Shown here: positions 48,732-60,206 of the stretch, piece by piece
Position numbering within the stretch: the stretch's first letter is position 1
Layout: each line of letters begins with the position of its first letter
Assembly: GCA_018818065.1 (NCBI GenBank)
Contig: JAHISV010000005.1
Span: forward strand, 1,098,527 to 1,162,526
DNA from: Bacteroidota bacterium
GTDB taxonomy: Bacteria > Bacteroidota > Ignavibacteria > Ignavibacteriales > Melioribacteraceae
Length of the DNA: 64,000 nt
Reading direction: 5' to 3'
Notes under the pieces: model-generated
What the model was told of the DNA's origin: nothing
The model's database searches: none
The model's input: the letters and a program-made list of their open reading frames with translations, nothing else
Translations under genes and position numbers: made by a program

Positions 48732-50807
48732 ATGGCTAAGAAAAGAGTTGATATTAGTAAAGTTAGAAACATTGGAATTATGGCTCATATTGATGCCGGC
48801 AAAACTACTACTACAGAGAGAATTCTGTATTATACAGGAAAAGTTCATAGAATTGGTGAAGTTCATGATGGCGCAGCTACCATGGACTGGATGGAGCAGG
48901 AGAAGGAGCGAGGTATTACAATTACCAGTGCTGCTACAACTGCCTTTTGGAATGATCATCAGATAAATATTATCGATACACCGGGTCACGTTGATTTTAC
49001 GGTGGAAGTTGAACGTTCTTTGAGAGTATTGGATGGCGCTATTGCACTTTTTTGTGCGGTAGGCGGAGTTGAACCACAGTCAGAAACAGTCTGGCGTCAA
49101 GCAGACAAATATAAAGTCCCCCGCGTAGCATTCGTTAATAAAATGGATCGCGTTGGTGCAGATTTCTACAATGCTGTAGAGATGATGAAAGAGCGATTAG
49201 GTGCTAATGCAGTGCCAGTTACGCTGCCAATAGGGGAAGGTGATATTTTTGCTGGTGTAATCGATTTAATCGAAATGAAAGCCAGGATGTATCACGATGA
49301 AACTCACGGTGCAACATTTGAGGATATAGATATCCCAACGGATTTACTGCCCTTTGCTAACAAATATAGAACTATTATGTTAGAAGCAGTATCCGACATT
49401 GATGACTCCCTTCTTGAAAAATATTTAGAAGGTGCAGTGATTACACCGGAGGAAATAACAAATGCAATACGCAAAGCAACACAAGAACTGGTTATTGTTC
49501 CAGTTTTATGCGGTTCGTCTTTTAAGAACAAAGGAGTTCAGAAGTTACTAGACGCAGTGGTAGATTTTCTACCCTCACCGTTAGACATCGCGAGAGTTGA
49601 GGCACACTTTGTAAATTCTACAGAAAAAATAGTGCTCAATAGTGATGACAGCGTAAGATTTGCAGCTCTTGCTTTTAAGATAATGACTGATCCCCACGTT
49701 GGTAAACTAACATACGTTAGAGTTTACAGCGGTAGTATGACATCGGGATCATATGTATATAATTCAATATCGGGCAAGAAAGAAAGAGTAGGAAGAATAC
49801 TCCTTATGCATGCAAACCACAGAGAAGATGTGGATTTGATTAGACAAGGAGACATAGCGGCAATCATTGGACTTAAAGCAACAAGAACGGGTGACACATT
49901 ATGTGACGAAAAAAACCCGATAGTCCTTGAAAAAATGATTTTCCCCGAACCTGTGATACAAATTGCGATTGAACCAAAAACTAAGGTCGATCAAGATAAG
50001 CTATCAGACGCCCTTGTAAAGTTATCAGATGAGGATCCAACCTTCAAAGTTAAAGTGAATGAAGAGACCGGTCAAACCCTAATAGGTGGAATGGGTGAAC
50101 TTCATCTCGAAATTCTTGTTGATAGAATGAAGAGAGAATTTAAAGTTGAAGCAAATGTTGGTAAACCACAGGTAGCTTACAGAGAAACTATTACTAAATC
50201 AGTTATTCAAGAAAGTAAGTTCGTTAAACAGTCTGGCGGTAGAGGTAAATACGGTCATGTTGTTATAGAACTCTCTCCAAATGAACCTGGGAAAGGTTTC
50301 GAATTTGAAAATGCTATAGTTGGTGGTGTAATCCCTAAGGAATATATTACGCCTGTTTCAAATGGTATAAAAGAGGCCATGAGAAATGGTGTTATTGCAG
50401 GTTACCCAGTTGTAGATATTAAAGCGAAATTGTTCGATGGATCCTTCCATGATGTTGATTCTGATGAAATATCCTTCAAAGTAGCTGGATCAATGGCATT
50501 TAAAGATGGTGCTAAAAAAGCATCACCTATTTTGCTTGAACCAATTATGGATGTTGAAGTTATTACTCCCGAAGAATACCTTGGAGACGTTATGGGTGAC
50601 TTAAATTCACGCCGGGGTAAAATACAGGGATTCGCTGCACGTAAAGATGCCCAGGTTATTAAAGCCACTGTTCCTCTCGCTTCAATGTTTGGTTATGCAA
50701 CCACGCTTAGAAGTGCAACTCAAGGCCGCGCCATTTTCACAATGCAGTTTTTAAATTACGGAGAAGTACCAAAATCAGTACTTCAAGAAATTACTGAGTC
50801 TAAGTAA
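48732..50807 (+). CDS. fusA: Translation elongation factor G
   Basis: 691 residues, one canonical EF-G: P-loop [19 protein letters not shown], switch [24 protein letters not shown], then domains III-V with [15 protein letters not shown] and [21 protein letters not shown]. It catalyses translocation. Placement rpsL-rpsG-fusA-tuf is the ancient order. Confidence 0.98.
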   Translation: MAKKRVDISKVRNIGIMAHIDAGKTTTTERILYYTGKVHRIGEVHDGAATMDWMEQEKERGITITSAATTAFWNDHQINIIDTPGHVDFTVEVERSLRVLDGAIALFCAVGGVEPQSETVWRQADKYKVPRVAFVNKMDRVGADFYNAVEMMKERLGANAVPVTLPIGEGDIFAGVIDLIEMKARMYHDETHGATFEDIDIPTDLLPFANKYRTIMLEAVSDIDDSLLEKYLEGAVITPEEITNAIRKATQELVIVPVLCGSSFKNKGVQKLLDAVVDFLPSPLDIARVEAHFVNSTEKIVLNSDDSVRFAALAFKIMTDPHVGKLTYVRVYSGSMTSGSYVYNSISGKKERVGRILLMHANHREDVDLIRQGDIAAIIGLKATRTGDTLCDEKNPIVLEKMIFPEPVIQIAIEPKTKVDQDKLSDALVKLSDEDPTFKVKVNEETGQTLIGGMGELHLEILVDRMKREFKVEANVGKPQVAYRETITKSVIQESKFVKQSGGRGKYGHVVIELSPNEPGKGFEFENAIVGGVIPKEYITPVSNGIKEAMRNGVIAGYPVVDIKAKLFDGSFHDVDSDEISFKVAGSMAFKDGAKKASPILLEPIMDVEVITPEEYLGDVMGDLNSRRGKIQGFAARKDAQVIKATVPLASMFGYATTLRSATQGRAIFTMQFLNYGEVPKSVLQEITESK

Positions 50808-50878
50808 ATAACACTTAATATAGATTATAAATAAATTTTAAGTAAAAATAAAAAAGAGAACACAACAAGGAGAATACG

Positions 50879-52084
50879 ATGGCAAAAGAGAAATTTGATC
50901 GGAGTAAACCTCATGTTAACATCGGCACAATAGGCCATGTTGATCATGGAAAAACTACTTTAACAGCTGCTATTACTATTGCGCTTGCAAAGAAAGGTTT
51001 ATCTGCAATAAGATCATTCGATTCAATTGATAACGCACCTGAAGAAAGAGAACGCGGTATCACTATTGCAACTGCTCACGTTGAATATAGTACAGCAAAT
51101 AGACACTATGCTCACGTTGACTGTCCTGGTCACGCTGATTACGTTAAGAACATGATTACCGGTGCTGCTCAAATGGACGGTGCAATTCTTGTTGTTGCTG
51201 CCACTGATGGTCCAATGCCACAAACCCGTGAACATATCCTTTTAGCTCGCCAGGTTGGTGTGCCTAAAATGGTTGTTTTCATGAATAAAGTTGATTTGGT
51301 TGATGATGATGAATTAATCGAATTAGTTGAAATGGAATTAAGAGAATTATTGACTGCGTATGAATTCCCTGGTGATGACATTCCAATAATTAAAGGATCT
51401 GCTCTTCACGCTTTAGAAGCTGGTAGCTCTGATGCTCCTGCCGATGATGAAAGATACAACTGTATTTGGGAATTAATGGAAGCGGTTGACACTTACATTC
51501 CTGTTCCTGAAAGAGACGCTGATAAACCATTTCTTATGCCTGTTGAAGATGTTTTCTCAATTACTGGACGCGGTACTGTTGCAACCGGTAGAGTTGAAAG
51601 AGGACAAGTTAAAATTGGTACTGAAGTTGAACTTATTGGTTTAGGTATTCATAAGAAAACTGTTGTTACTGGTGTTGAAATGTTCCGTAAAGAATTAGAC
51701 TCAGCTATGGCTGGTGACAATGCTGGTATCTTAATGCGTGGTATTGATAAAAAAGAAATTGATAGAGGCATGGTATTAGCTAAAGTTGGTTCTATTACAC
51801 CTCATAAATCATTTGAAGGCGAAGTTTATATTCTTTCAAAAGATGAAGGTGGACGTCATACACCATTCTTTAATGGTTACAGACCTCAGTTCTATTTCAG
51901 AACAACTGATGTAACTGGTATTGCTACATTACCTGAAGGAACAGAAATGGTAATGCCTGGTGATAACGTTAAATTGAAAATTGATCTCATCACTGAAATA
52001 GCAATGGAAGAAGGTTTAAGATTTGCTATTCGTGAAGGTGGTAGAACAGTTGGTGCTGGTTTAGTAACTAAAATTATAGAATAA
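50879..52084 (+). CDS. tuf: Translation elongation factor Tu
   Basis: 401 residues. G1 [12 protein letters not shown]3 [12 protein letters not shown] and G4 NKVD are intact, as is the [16 protein letters not shown] switch. It delivers aminoacyl-tRNA to the ribosome. An ideal AAGGAG box (50867-50872) precedes the ATG. Codon use is strongly biased, as expected for a very abundant protein. It is the only tuf in the window. Confidence 0.98.
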   Translation: MAKEKFDRSKPHVNIGTIGHVDHGKTTLTAAITIALAKKGLSAIRSFDSIDNAPEERERGITIATAHVEYSTANRHYAHVDCPGHADYVKNMITGAAQMDGAILVVAATDGPMPQTREHILLARQVGVPKMVVFMNKVDLVDDDELIELVEMELRELLTAYEFPGDDIPIIKGSALHALEAGSSDAPADDERYNCIWELMEAVDTYIPVPERDADKPFLMPVEDVFSITGRGTVATGRVERGQVKIGTEVELIGLGIHKKTVVTGVEMFRKELDSAMAGDNAGILMRGIDKKEIDRGMVLAKVGSITPHKSFEGEVYILSKDEGGRHTPFFNGYRPQFYFRTTDVTGIATLPEGTEMVMPGDNVKLKIDLITEIAMEEGLRFAIREGGRTVGAGLVTKIIE

Positions 52085-52095
52085 AATTAACTACT

Positions 52096-52116
52096 GGGGG
52101 AAGCTTGATGCTTCCC
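52096..52116 (+). promoter_or_regulatory. Hairpin between tuf and rpsJ
   Basis: GGGAAGC-TTGAT-GCTTCCC (52098-52116, perfect 7 bp, extendable by two pairs) starts 12 nt after the tuf stop and lacks a T-run. It may be an attenuator or mRNA-processing/stability element dividing the str and S10 parts of the superoperon. Confidence 0.5.
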
Positions 52117-52133
52117 TCCCTGAAATTAGATTA

Positions 52134-52138
52134 AGGAG
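52134..52138 (+). promoter_or_regulatory. Ribosome binding site deciding the rpsJ start
   Basis: AGGAG 9 nt before the TTG at 52148 and 3 nt before the TTG at 52142; spacing favours the downstream codon. Confidence 0.6.
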
Positions 52139-52147
52139 TGATTGAAA

Positions 52148-52456
52148 TTGCCTGATCAGAAGATTCGAATTAAGTTAAAATCGTACGATCATATTTTAAT
52201 CGATAAGTCAACAGAAAAGATTATCAAAACTGTGAAAAGTACAGGAGCTGTAGTCTCTGGTCCTATTCCATTACCGATAAAAAGATCAGTGTTTACAGTT
52301 TTGCGCTCACCTCACGTTGACAAAAAATCACGAGAACAGTTTGAAATTAGAGTGCACAAAAGAATTATTGATATTCATAATTCAAATAACAAAACCGTCG
52401 ACTCACTTAGTAAGTTAGAAATACCGGCGGGTGTTGATATAGAGATTAAGTTATAA
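52148..52456 (+). CDS. rpsJ: 30S ribosomal protein S10
   Basis: 102 residues from the second [24 protein letters not shown]. The earlier TTG at 52142 lies only 3 nt from the AGGAG box, whereas 52148 is at 9 nt and matches the usual M-x-QKIRIKL start. S10 is part of the 30S head and also of Nus transcription complexes. It opens the S10 operon. Confidence 0.95.
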   Translation: MPDQKIRIKLKSYDHILIDKSTEKIIKTVKSTGAVVSGPIPLPIKRSVFTVLRSPHVDKKSREQFEIRVHKRIIDIHNSNNKTVDSLSKLEIPAGVDIEIKL

Positions 52457-52466
52457 GGATTAAGTT

Positions 52467-53087
52467 ATGCCTGGATTGCTAGGAAAAAAGCTAGGAATGA
52501 CTAGTATTTTTACCGAAGACGGAGAGAACATCCCCGTAACAGTTGTCGAAGTTGGGCCTTGCGAAGTATTTGCAATTCGCTCAAAAGAAAACGATGGTTA
52601 TCAAGCTGTACAGCTTGGATTTGGTAAAAAGAAAGAAAAGCAAGTTAATAAAGCTCAGTTAGAGTATTGTAAAAAGAATAATCTTGAACCTGTATACACT
52701 TTAAGAGAATTCAGAAATTTTGAAGAAGTGTTAAATGTTGGTGATAAATTAACCGTTGATTCTGTTTTTGCAGAAGGAGACAAGGTAAAAGTCACTGGTA
52801 AAAGTATAGGTAAAGGTTTTCAAGGTGTAGTAAAACGTCATGGTTTTAGTGGTGTTGGTGGTCAGACTCATGGTCAGCATAATCGCGAAAGAGCACCGGG
52901 ATCAATTGGTCAGAGCTCTTATCCATCCAGAGTTCTAAAAGGAATGAAAATGGCTGGTCGTCATGGCGGTACAATACATTCCATAAAAAACCTAAGAGTT
53001 GTAAAGATTATTTCTGAAAAGAATTTAATTATGCTTAAAGGTGCCGTACCCGGTAAAGTTAACTCAATTATTGAAATTAATAAGTAA
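52467..53087 (+). CDS. rplC: 50S ribosomal protein L3
   Basis: 206 residues starting MPGLLGKKLGMTSIFTEDG, with GFQGVVKRHGFSGVGGQTHG and GMKMAGRHGG, the L3 loop near the peptidyl-transferase centre. It lies 10 nt after rpsJ in the standard S10-operon order. Confidence 0.97.
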   Translation: MPGLLGKKLGMTSIFTEDGENIPVTVVEVGPCEVFAIRSKENDGYQAVQLGFGKKKEKQVNKAQLEYCKKNNLEPVYTLREFRNFEEVLNVGDKLTVDSVFAEGDKVKVTGKSIGKGFQGVVKRHGFSGVGGQTHGQHNRERAPGSIGQSSYPSRVLKGMKMAGRHGGTIHSIKNLRVVKIISEKNLIMLKGAVPGKVNSIIEINK

Positions 53088-53098
53088 TCGGTTGAAAC

Positions 53099-53725
53099 AT
53101 GAAATTAGATGTATATAAAATTGATGGCTCGAAGTCTGGTGAACAAGTAGAATTATCTGATAGTGTTTTTGGTATTGAACCTAACGATCATGTTATCTAT
53201 TTAGCCGTTAAAGCACACCTTGCTAATAAAAGACAAGGTACGCATAAGGCAAAAGAGCGTGCTGAAGTAAGAGGTGGCGGTAGAAAACCATTTCGTCAAA
53301 AAGGACGCGGTGGTGCAAGAGCGGGTACATCACGTACACCATTATGGGTTGGCGGTGGAACAATATTTGGACCAAGACCCCGTAATTATAGAGAAAAACT
53401 TAACAGAAAAGTTATTAGTCTAGCTCGTAAATCAGCGCTAACATATAAAGCAAAAGCTGAACAAATAATGATTGTTGAAGATTTTAATTATGAAAACGCT
53501 AAGACAAAAGAATTTGCTAACACTCTTGCTGCTTTGAAGATTAGCGGTAAAAGAACGCTACTTCTTACTGAGGGTAATAAAGAGAAAGTTTATTTGTCAG
53601 GTAGAAATATTCCAAAAGTGAATATAGTTGAAGCAAATAAGGCCTCTACTTACGAATTAGTGAACAACCAAATTTTAGTACTTGAAAAAAGTGCAATTAA
53701 ACAATTAGAAAGTACTCTTAATTAA
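53099..53725 (+). CDS. rplD: 50S ribosomal protein L4
   Basis: 208 residues. The exit-tunnel loop RQKGRGGARAGTSRTPLWVGGG is clear. In enterobacteria L4 represses the S10 operon; no matching leader was found here. Confidence 0.96.
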   Translation: MKLDVYKIDGSKSGEQVELSDSVFGIEPNDHVIYLAVKAHLANKRQGTHKAKERAEVRGGGRKPFRQKGRGGARAGTSRTPLWVGGGTIFGPRPRNYREKLNRKVISLARKSALTYKAKAEQIMIVEDFNYENAKTKEFANTLAALKISGKRTLLLTEGNKEKVYLSGRNIPKVNIVEANKASTYELVNNQILVLEKSAIKQLESTLN

Positions 53726-53741
53726 TAGAGTTGGATAAGAT

Positions 53742-54035
53742 ATGCATAACGTATTAGTTAGACCATTGGTTACCGAAAAAATGACTCAGATTACCGAAGC
53801 AACTGGTAAATATGGCTTTGTTGTTGATATAAATGCAAACAAGATCGAAATTGCAAGAGCAATTAAAGAAAGATTTGAAGTTGATGTAGTTTCGGTAAAT
53901 GTTGTTCGCCACAAAGGTAAATTAAGAACTCAGTTTACTAGAAGAGGCCGATTTACTGGCAGAACACCTAAATATAAGAAAGCTATTATTACTGTTAAAG
54001 AAGGCCAAACGATAGATATTTTTGGCGAAGTATAG
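53742..54035 (+). CDS. rplW: 50S ribosomal protein L23
   Basis: 97 residues: VLVRPLVTEKMT, YGFVVDINANKIEIARAIKERFEVDV and GRTPKYKKAIITV. L23 lies at the tunnel exit and docks signal recognition particle and trigger factor. Normal position after rplD. Confidence 0.96.
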   Translation: MHNVLVRPLVTEKMTQITEATGKYGFVVDINANKIEIARAIKERFEVDVVSVNVVRHKGKLRTQFTRRGRFTGRTPKYKKAIITVKEGQTIDIFGEV

Positions 54036-54059
54036 TATTGGGAATTGGAGCTTAATTAA

Positions 54060-54887
54060 ATGGCAATAAGAATATTAAAACCGAATACACCTGGAACAAG
54101 GTATCAAACAATTTCTGCTTTTGAAGAAATTACGAAATCCACTCCTGAAAAATCTTTAACGGTTACGTTAAAGAAATCAGGCGGTAGAAACAACCAGGGT
54201 AGAGTGACATCTCGTCATCGAGGTGGTGGTCACAAAAGAAGATACAGAATTATTGATTTTAAGAGAAACAAGAATGGAATACCAGCTAAGGTTTTCTCCA
54301 TTGAGTATGATCCTAACAGAAATGCAAGAATTGCTTTATTACACTATAATGATGGTGAAAAAAGATACATTATTGCTCCGGACGGATTGAAAGTTGGTGA
54401 TAAATTACAATCTGGTGAAGGATCCGAAATTAGAATTGGAAATGCTCTTAAACTGAAAGATATGCCTTTAGGTAGTTTTGTTCACAATGTTGAATTAAAA
54501 CCAGGTAAAGGTGGTCAAATTGGTAGAGCAGCAGGAACTTCAATCCAATTAATGGCTAAAGATGGTAAATACGCAAACTTAAAATTACCTTCTGGTGAAG
54601 TTAGACTAATAAGTCTTGAATGTATGGCTACCTACGGAACAGTTGGTAACTCTGACATTGAAAACATTAGTTTGGGTAAAGCTGGTCGTAGTAGATGGTT
54701 AGGTCGTCGCCCGCATGTTCGTGGTGTTGTTATGAACCCTGTCGATCACCCAATGGGTGGTGGTGAAGGTAGAACTTCTGGTGGTGGACATCCGGTTTCT
54801 CCATGGGGTCAGGCTGCTAAGGGGCTTAAGACGAGAAAGAAAAAACATGAATCAAATAAATACATAGTTAAAAGAAGAAAAAACTAG
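54060..54887 (+). CDS. rplB: 50S ribosomal protein L2
   Basis: 275 residues. [17 protein letters not shown] and the C-terminal peptidyl-transferase region [23 protein letters not shown], with the conserved His, are intact. L2 is needed for subunit joining. Confidence 0.97.
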   Translation: MAIRILKPNTPGTRYQTISAFEEITKSTPEKSLTVTLKKSGGRNNQGRVTSRHRGGGHKRRYRIIDFKRNKNGIPAKVFSIEYDPNRNARIALLHYNDGEKRYIIAPDGLKVGDKLQSGEGSEIRIGNALKLKDMPLGSFVHNVELKPGKGGQIGRAAGTSIQLMAKDGKYANLKLPSGEVRLISLECMATYGTVGNSDIENISLGKAGRSRWLGRRPHVRGVVMNPVDHPMGGGEGRTSGGGHPVSPWGQAAKGLKTRKKKHESNKYIVKRRKN

Positions 54888-54896
54888 AGTATAATT

Positions 54897-55184
54897 ATGC
54901 CAAGATCAGTTAAAAAAGGTCCTTTTATCAGCATCAAATTGATGAAAAAGGTCAGACAGTTAAACGACACTAATCAGAAGAAAATTGTAAAAACCTGGTC
55001 TAGAACTAGTACAATTTCTCCGGAGTTTGTTGGTCATACAATTGCTGTGCACAACGGTAACAAAATGATACCCGTATATATTTCGGAAAATATGGTAGGT
55101 CATAAATTAGGTGAGTTTGCCCCAACTAGATTGTTCAGAGGGCATCCAGGAACTAAAGCCGAAAAGGCGTCCAAAGTTAGATAA
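54897..55184 (+). CDS. rpsS: 30S ribosomal protein S19
   Basis: 95 residues: [38 protein letters not shown] and [13 protein letters not shown], the normal S19 signature. It contacts the A-site finger and S13. Confidence 0.97.
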   Translation: MPRSVKKGPFISIKLMKKVRQLNDTNQKKIVKTWSRTSTISPEFVGHTIAVHNGNKMIPVYISENMVGHKLGEFAPTRLFRGHPGTKAEKASKVR

Positions 55185-55201
55185 TTTGAGGTAATGTATA
55201 A

Positions 55202-55546
55202 ATGGAAGCTAAAGCTACACATAGGTATATTGGATCATCTCCGCGTAAGATGAGATTAGTTATTGACCTTATTAGAGGTAAATCAGTTAACGAAGCAATT
55301 GAAGTTTTGCATTTCAATCCAAAACATGCTTCTAGATATGCTGAGAAGGTTCTTAGAAGTGCAGTTTCAAACTTATTTAATAAGAATGAAGAAGAGCACT
55401 ATGAAACATCTGATTTGGTTGTTAAGGAAGTATTTGTAAATCAAGGTCCAACAGTTAAAAGAATACAGCCTGCGCCAATGGGTAGGGCTTATAAAATTAG
55501 AAAAAGATCTAATCATTTAACAATAGTTGTTGCAGCAAAAAAGTAA
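55202..55546 (+). CDS. rplV: 50S ribosomal protein L22
   Basis: 114 residues: SPRKMRLVIDLIRGKSVNEA and the tunnel hairpin GPTVKRIQPAPMGRAYKIRKRSNHLT. No change is visible in the macrolide-associated hairpin. Confidence 0.96.
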   Translation: MEAKATHRYIGSSPRKMRLVIDLIRGKSVNEAIEVLHFNPKHASRYAEKVLRSAVSNLFNKNEEEHYETSDLVVKEVFVNQGPTVKRIQPAPMGRAYKIRKRSNHLTIVVAAKK

Positions 55547-55560
55547 TTTAGGAGGATTTT

Positions 55561-56202
55561 TTGGGTCAGAAAACACATCCGATAGGGTTTAGAGTTGGAG
55601 TAATTCGCGGTTGGGAATCTAACTGGTTCGAGAGCAAGAGCTATGCTCCTAAGTTATTCGAAGATAGAACACTCAGATCTTATGTTCGGAACAGATTAAA
55701 AAAAGCTGGTATTTCAAGTATCATTATTGATAGAACCTCGAAGAATATTATTGTTACGATTCATACTTCAAGACCAGGTGTAGTTATTGGTAAGAGTGGT
55801 AAAGAAATAGCTCAGCTAGAACAAGAATTAAAACAAGTAACTGACAAAGAAGTTAAGATTCAGATTACTGAAATAAAAAGACCTGAATTAGATGCCTATT
55901 TAGTGGCAGAGACTGTTGCAAATCAGCTATCTGGAAGAGTTTCTTTTAGAAGAGCAATGAAGTCTTCAATTACTGCAGCTATTAGAATGGGTGCTGAAGG
56001 TATTAAAGTTATGTGTTCAGGTAGACTTGGTGGTGCTGAAATGGCTCGTACCGAATCATATAAAGAAGGCAGAGTTCCGTTGCATACCATTAGAGCTGAT
56101 ATTGATTATGCTACAGCAACAGCTCAGACCATTTATGGGTCGATAGGTGTTAAAGTATGGATATGCAAAGGTGAAATTTTAGGTAAAAGATTATCTGATT
56201 AA
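55561..56202 (+). CDS. rpsC: 30S ribosomal protein S3
   Basis: 213 residues. It starts at a TTG after [30 protein letters not shown] domain ([20 protein letters not shown]) and C-terminal [23 protein letters not shown] are normal. S3 shapes the mRNA entry tunnel. Confidence 0.97.
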   Translation: MGQKTHPIGFRVGVIRGWESNWFESKSYAPKLFEDRTLRSYVRNRLKKAGISSIIIDRTSKNIIVTIHTSRPGVVIGKSGKEIAQLEQELKQVTDKEVKIQITEIKRPELDAYLVAETVANQLSGRVSFRRAMKSSITAAIRMGAEGIKVMCSGRLGGAEMARTESYKEGRVPLHTIRADIDYATATAQTIYGSIGVKVWICKGEILGKRLSD

Positions 56203-56222
56203 GAGTTTTAGGAGTTTTTCTC

Positions 56223-56645
56223 ATGTTAATGCCAAAAAGAGTAAAATTTAGAAAATCTCATCGCGGTAGAAGAGCTGGTGCAGCGCAACGCGGACATAGA
56301 GTAGATTTTGGTGACTTCGGTCTTAAAGCACAAGGTGATGGCTGGATTACAAGTAGGCAAATTGAAGCTTGTAGAATTTCAATTTCTAGAAGAATGAAAA
56401 GAGATGGTAGAGTTTGGATAAGAATATTTCCCGACAAACCAGTATCCAAAAAACCATTGGAAACAAGAATGGGTAAAGGTAAAGGCTCACCTGAGTTTTG
56501 GGTAGCTGTAGTAAAGCCTGGTCGCATTATGTTTGAAGTTTCCGGGGTGTCTAAAGAAATTGCAACAGATGCTTTAAGATTAGCTTCGCAGAAGCTTCCT
56601 ATTAAAACGAAAATTGTTTGTAGACCAGATTACGAAGAAGCTTAA
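56223..56645 (+). CDS. rplP: 50S ribosomal protein L16
   Basis: 140 residues. The first ATG gives [17 protein letters not shown], matching the family MLxPKRxKFRK start. [22 protein letters not shown] and [11 protein letters not shown] are conserved. It organises the aminoacyl-tRNA site. Confidence 0.97.
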   Translation: MLMPKRVKFRKSHRGRRAGAAQRGHRVDFGDFGLKAQGDGWITSRQIEACRISISRRMKRDGRVWIRIFPDKPVSKKPLETRMGKGKGSPEFWVAVVKPGRIMFEVSGVSKEIATDALRLASQKLPIKTKIVCRPDYEEA

Positions 56646-56660
56646 AAGGGATTTTGAAAA

Positions 56661-56879
56661 ATGAAAAAATATGAAGTACGCGAAATGACGAATGAAGAAT
56701 TAGTTAAAAGAATAGAAGAGGAATCTCAAAATCTCGTCGATCTAAGATTTCAGCATGAACTTAAAAATTTAACTAATACATCAAAATTAAAATTAGTTAA
56801 AAAAGACATCGCCAGAATGAAGACTATTTTGGTTGAAAGGAATTCTGAAACTATAGCTGAACCAGTAGCGAAGCAATAA
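56661..56879 (+). CDS. rpmC: 50S ribosomal protein L29
   Basis: 72 residues, helical hairpin: YEVREMTNEELVKRIEEESQNLVDLRFQHEL and LKLVKKDIARMKTILVERN. Normal for the family, with a short C-terminal extension. Confidence 0.94.
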   Translation: MKKYEVREMTNEELVKRIEEESQNLVDLRFQHELKNLTNTSKLKLVKKDIARMKTILVERNSETIAEPVAKQ

Positions 56880-56914
56880 GCTGAGGTAACTAAATTAGGA
56901 GTTTTAATAGATTT

Positions 56915-57172
56915 ATGGAAACACGTGCATTAAGAAAAACCAAGCAGGGTGTAGTTGTTGGCACTAAGATGGACAAGAGTATACTTGTTGCAATTGAGAG
57001 AAGAGTTGCTCATCCTTTATATAGAAAATATTTTAAGAAAACTACTAAGCTAATGGCGCACGACGAGAATAACGAATGTGGTGTAGGTGATACAGTTAAG
57101 ATTATGGAAACCAGACCTATGAGTAAAAGTAAAAATTGGCGCCTAGTTGAAGTAATAGAAAAGGCCAAGTAA
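56915..57172 (+). CDS. rpsQ: 30S ribosomal protein S17
   Basis: 85 residues: [34 protein letters not shown] and [24 protein letters not shown]. Primary 16S-binding OB-fold protein. Confidence 0.96.
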   Translation: METRALRKTKQGVVVGTKMDKSILVAIERRVAHPLYRKYFKKTTKLMAHDENNECGVGDTVKIMETRPMSKSKNWRLVEVIEKAK

Positions 57173-57198
57173 CAGGCATCTAAGAGGAGACGATTTAA

Positions 57199-57567
57199 AT
57201 GATACAAACAGAAACAAACTTAGTAGTTGCCGATAATTCGGGTGCCAAGAAAATCAGGTGTATTAAAGTACTTGGCGGCAGTGGTAGAAGATATGCTACT
57301 GTTGGTGATTTAATTGTAGTTGCTGTTAAATCTGCAACTCCGGGTGGCAATATTAAAAAAGGTGAGGTTTCTCGTGCAGTTGTTGTAAGAACAGCAAAGG
57401 AAATTAGAAGAAATGATGGTTCTTACATTAGATTTGATGAAAATGCGGCTGTATTATTAAATGCGAATGGCGAGCCTGTTGGTACCAGGATCTTCGGTCC
57501 AGTAGCAAGAGAATTAAGAGACAAAAAATATATGAAAATAATATCCCTCGCACCAGAGGTACTTTAA
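57199..57567 (+). CDS. rplN: 50S ribosomal protein L14
   Basis: 122 residues: [42 protein letters not shown] and [24 protein letters not shown]. It marks the start of the spc-type part. Confidence 0.97.
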   Translation: MIQTETNLVVADNSGAKKIRCIKVLGGSGRRYATVGDLIVVAVKSATPGGNIKKGEVSRAVVVRTAKEIRRNDGSYIRFDENAAVLLNANGEPVGTRIFGPVARELRDKKYMKIISLAPEVL

Positions 57568-57585
57568 TAACTGAGGATATTTAGA

Positions 57586-57912
57586 ATGAAGATAAAAAAA
57601 GATGATACAGTTGTAGTAATTGCCGGTAACAATAAAGATAAAACCGGTAAAGTACTCAAGGTATTTCCAAAAGCAAACAGGGTAATAGTTGAGGGTGTTA
57701 ACCTTTGTAAAAGGCACTCAAAGCCAAGCCAAGCTAATCCACAAGGTGGAATAGTTGAAAAGGAAGCGCCAATTAATATGTCAAATGTGATGATTCTGGA
57801 TCCAAAAAACAGTGAAAGATCTAGAGTTGGTAAAAAGATTATTATTGATGACAAAACCGGCAAGAAAAAAGGTGTAAGAGTTAGTAAATCTAGTGGCGAA
57901 ATGTTGTCGTAA
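57586..57912 (+). CDS. rplX: 50S ribosomal protein L24
   Basis: 108 residues with a KOW motif ([36 protein letters not shown], split here by eye) and [17 protein letters not shown]. It starts 23S assembly. Confidence 0.96.
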   Translation: MKIKKDDTVVVIAGNNKDKTGKVLKVFPKANRVIVEGVNLCKRHSKPSQANPQGGIVEKEAPINMSNVMILDPKNSERSRVGKKIIIDDKTGKKKGVRVSKSSGEMLS

Positions 57913-57935
57913 TTTTTTGAGGATAGAATTTTAAC

Positions 57936-58553
57936 ATGGCAAAGAAAAAGAACAAAGACGAAGCAGTTGAAAACAGTGAAAACACTGTTCAGGAAAAAAT
58001 TCCTGCAAGACTATTTGACAAATATAAAACCGATATTATTCCGGCTTTAACTAAAACATTTTCATATAGCACAGTAATGCAGGTTCCTAAATTAGAAAAG
58101 ATTGTAGTTAACATTGGTGTTGGCGATGCAGTCCAGGATACTAAATTATTGGATGAAGCTATTAAAGAGTTGGAAGCAATCGTTGGACAAAAAGCATCTG
58201 TTCGCTTAGCTAAAAAGTCAATCTCTAACTTTAAACTTAGAGAAGGAATGAAAATTGGCGCAAAAATTACTCTAAGAAGAGAAATGATGTATGAATTCTT
58301 AGATAAATTAGTTTCAGTTGCATTACCACGAGTAAGAGACTTTAGAGGAATTTCTGATAAGTCTTTTGATGGACGCGGAAATTATACTCTTGGTATAAAA
58401 GAACACGTAATTTTTCCTGAAATTGATGTTGACAATGTAAAAAGAATTCTTGGTATGGATGTTACTTTTGTAACTAGTGCCAAAACTGATAAAGAAGCAT
58501 ACGAATTATTGTTAGCATTCGGTGTCCCATTTCGTAAAAAAGAGATTAATTAA
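57936..58553 (+). CDS. rplE: 50S ribosomal protein L5
   Basis: 205 residues. The core is normal ([52 protein letters not shown]) and an extra ~20-residue charged N-terminus ([20 protein letters not shown]) precedes the usual start. L5 binds 5S rRNA. The extension is in frame with a clear ATG, so it seems real. Confidence 0.95.
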   Translation: MAKKKNKDEAVENSENTVQEKIPARLFDKYKTDIIPALTKTFSYSTVMQVPKLEKIVVNIGVGDAVQDTKLLDEAIKELEAIVGQKASVRLAKKSISNFKLREGMKIGAKITLRREMMYEFLDKLVSVALPRVRDFRGISDKSFDGRGNYTLGIKEHVIFPEIDVDNVKRILGMDVTFVTSAKTDKEAYELLLAFGVPFRKKEIN

Positions 58554-58561
58554 GAGGACTC

Positions 58562-58831
58562 ATGGCTAGAAAATCATTAATTGCTCGTGAAGCAAAAAGA
58601 CGCGCGACAGTTGAAAAATTTGCTGAGAAAAGAAAAGAGCTTAAAGAAGCTGGTGATTATGAAGGATTTCAACTTCTACCTAAAGATGCTTCACCGGTTC
58701 GTTTAAAAAACAGATGTATGTTCACAGGTAGATCCAGAAGTTATTACAGAAAATTTGGTGTTTCCCGTTTAGTTTTTAGGGAAATGGCACTTAAGGGTGA
58801 AATTCCTGGAATTAAAAAATCTAGTTGGTAA
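58562..58831 (+). CDS. rpsN: 30S ribosomal protein S14 (zinc-free long form)
   Basis: 89 residues starting [20 protein letters not shown], with [20 protein letters not shown] and the [12 protein letters not shown] end. The CxxC pairs of the short zinc form are absent. Confidence 0.96.
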   Translation: MARKSLIAREAKRRATVEKFAEKRKELKEAGDYEGFQLLPKDASPVRLKNRCMFTGRSRSYYRKFGVSRLVFREMALKGEIPGIKKSSW

Positions 58832-58849
58832 TAGATAGGAGAATAATAG

Positions 58850-59245
58850 ATGCCAGTAACTGATCCGATTGCAGACTTTTTGACAAGAGTTAGAAACGCT
58901 ATTCATGCCAAAAAGAAGTATGTTGAAATTCCTTCTTCAAATATGAAGGTAAAATTGGCTGAAATACTTAAAGAAAACAAATTTATTAGAGATTTTAATG
59001 TTGTTGAAGATGAGAAGCAGAATGTATTGAGAGTTCATTTACAATATATTGATGGTGTTTCTTCAATCAGCGGATTGAAAAGGATTAGTAAGCCAGGTTT
59101 AAGACATTATGTTGGCAAAGATAACATTCCGCGCGTACTGAATGGTTTGGGAATGTCGATTTTATCTACTTCAAAGGGATTATTATCGAACAAACAGGCA
59201 GTAAAAGAAATAGTTGGCGGCGAAGTTATTTGCCATATTTGGTAA
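58850..59245 (+). CDS. rpsH: 30S ribosomal protein S8
   Basis: 131 residues: [29 protein letters not shown] and the C-terminal GGEVICHIW. Primary 16S central-domain binder; in enterobacteria it represses the spc operon. Confidence 0.97.
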   Translation: MPVTDPIADFLTRVRNAIHAKKKYVEIPSSNMKVKLAEILKENKFIRDFNVVEDEKQNVLRVHLQYIDGVSSISGLKRISKPGLRHYVGKDNIPRVLNGLGMSILSTSKGLLSNKQAVKEIVGGEVICHIW

Positions 59246-59268
59246 TTCATTGAAATTGGAGTTTTGAC

Positions 59269-59805
59269 GTGTCAAGAATAGGTAAGAAACCAGTAAATAT
59301 TAAAGACGTTGAATTTAAAAAAGACGGGCAAAAAATTACCGTAAAAGGTAAACTTGGTCAATTGGAAATGGAAGTACATCCTTCAATGATTCTTGAAGTT
59401 GAAGGTGAAGAACTTTCTGTAAAAAGGCCTAATGATCAAAAAGAGAATAGAGCTCTTCATGGATTATCCCGTGCATTAATTCAGAACATGGTAACGGGTG
59501 TAACCACAGGATATACTAAAGAGTTATTAATTGTTGGTGTTGGTTATAAAGCAGAATTAAGAGATAAGAATTTATTCTTAAATCTGGGTTATTCTCACCC
59601 AATTTATTTTATGCCTCCTGATGAGTTAACAATAGAAGTTCCTGCTCCTACGCAAATTAAGATTTCGGGTACAGACAAGGAACTTGTTGGACTTGTTGCT
59701 GCTAAAATTAGATCTTTTAAAAAACCTGAACCTTACAAAGGCAAAGGCATTAAATACTCGGATGAAATTCTTATCAAAAAGGCTGGTAAAACTGCTGGAA
59801 AATAA
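59269..59805 (+). CDS. rplF: 50S ribosomal protein L6
   Basis: 178 residues from a GTG: MSRIGKKPVNI. Two similar domains; LHGLSRALIQNMVTGVTTGYTKEL and PEPYKGKGIKYSDEIL are conserved. It lies near the sarcin-ricin loop. Confidence 0.97.
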   Translation: MSRIGKKPVNIKDVEFKKDGQKITVKGKLGQLEMEVHPSMILEVEGEELSVKRPNDQKENRALHGLSRALIQNMVTGVTTGYTKELLIVGVGYKAELRDKNLFLNLGYSHPIYFMPPDELTIEVPAPTQIKISGTDKELVGLVAAKIRSFKKPEPYKGKGIKYSDEILIKKAGKTAGK

Positions 59806-59833
59806 TTAAGTAAGGTGGGAGAAGGTTTTAGAA

Positions 59834-60199
59834 ATGACTACTAACAGCAAAATTAGAAGAGAAAAAAAGAAAGTTTCAATTAGAAAAAAGATTTTTGGTA
59901 CTCCCGAAAGACCAAGGTTAGCGGTTTTCAGAAGTAACAAAGCTATATACGCTCAAATTATTGATGACACTAAAGGGTCGACTTTAGTATCTGCATCTTC
60001 TTTATTAAAAGATATTGCAGATGGTGTTAAGAATGCTAAGGGTAAAGTTGAAGAAAGTAAATTAGTTGGTAACCTGGTGGGCAAATTAGCTGTCGAAAAA
60101 GGCATTACAACTGTTGTTTTCGACAGAAGTGGTTACAGATATCATGGTCGAGTAAAAGCTTTAGCTGATGCTGCTAGAGAAGGTGGTCTCAAGTTTTAA
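59834..60199 (+). CDS. rplR: 50S ribosomal protein L18
   Basis: 121 residues: [29 protein letters not shown] and the end [28 protein letters not shown]. Binds 5S rRNA. A tRNA gene follows within 8 nt. Confidence 0.97.
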   Translation: MTTNSKIRREKKKVSIRKKIFGTPERPRLAVFRSNKAIYAQIIDDTKGSTLVSASSLLKDIADGVKNAKGKVEESKLVGNLVGKLAVEKGITTVVFDRSGYRYHGRVKALADAAREGGLKF

Positions 60200-60206
60200 C
60201 TGGTAC

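Noticed and set aside
48558..48989. 143-codon open frame antisense to rpsG/fusA
   Set aside because: It lies opposite two certain essential genes and shows no protein signature; a shadow frame.
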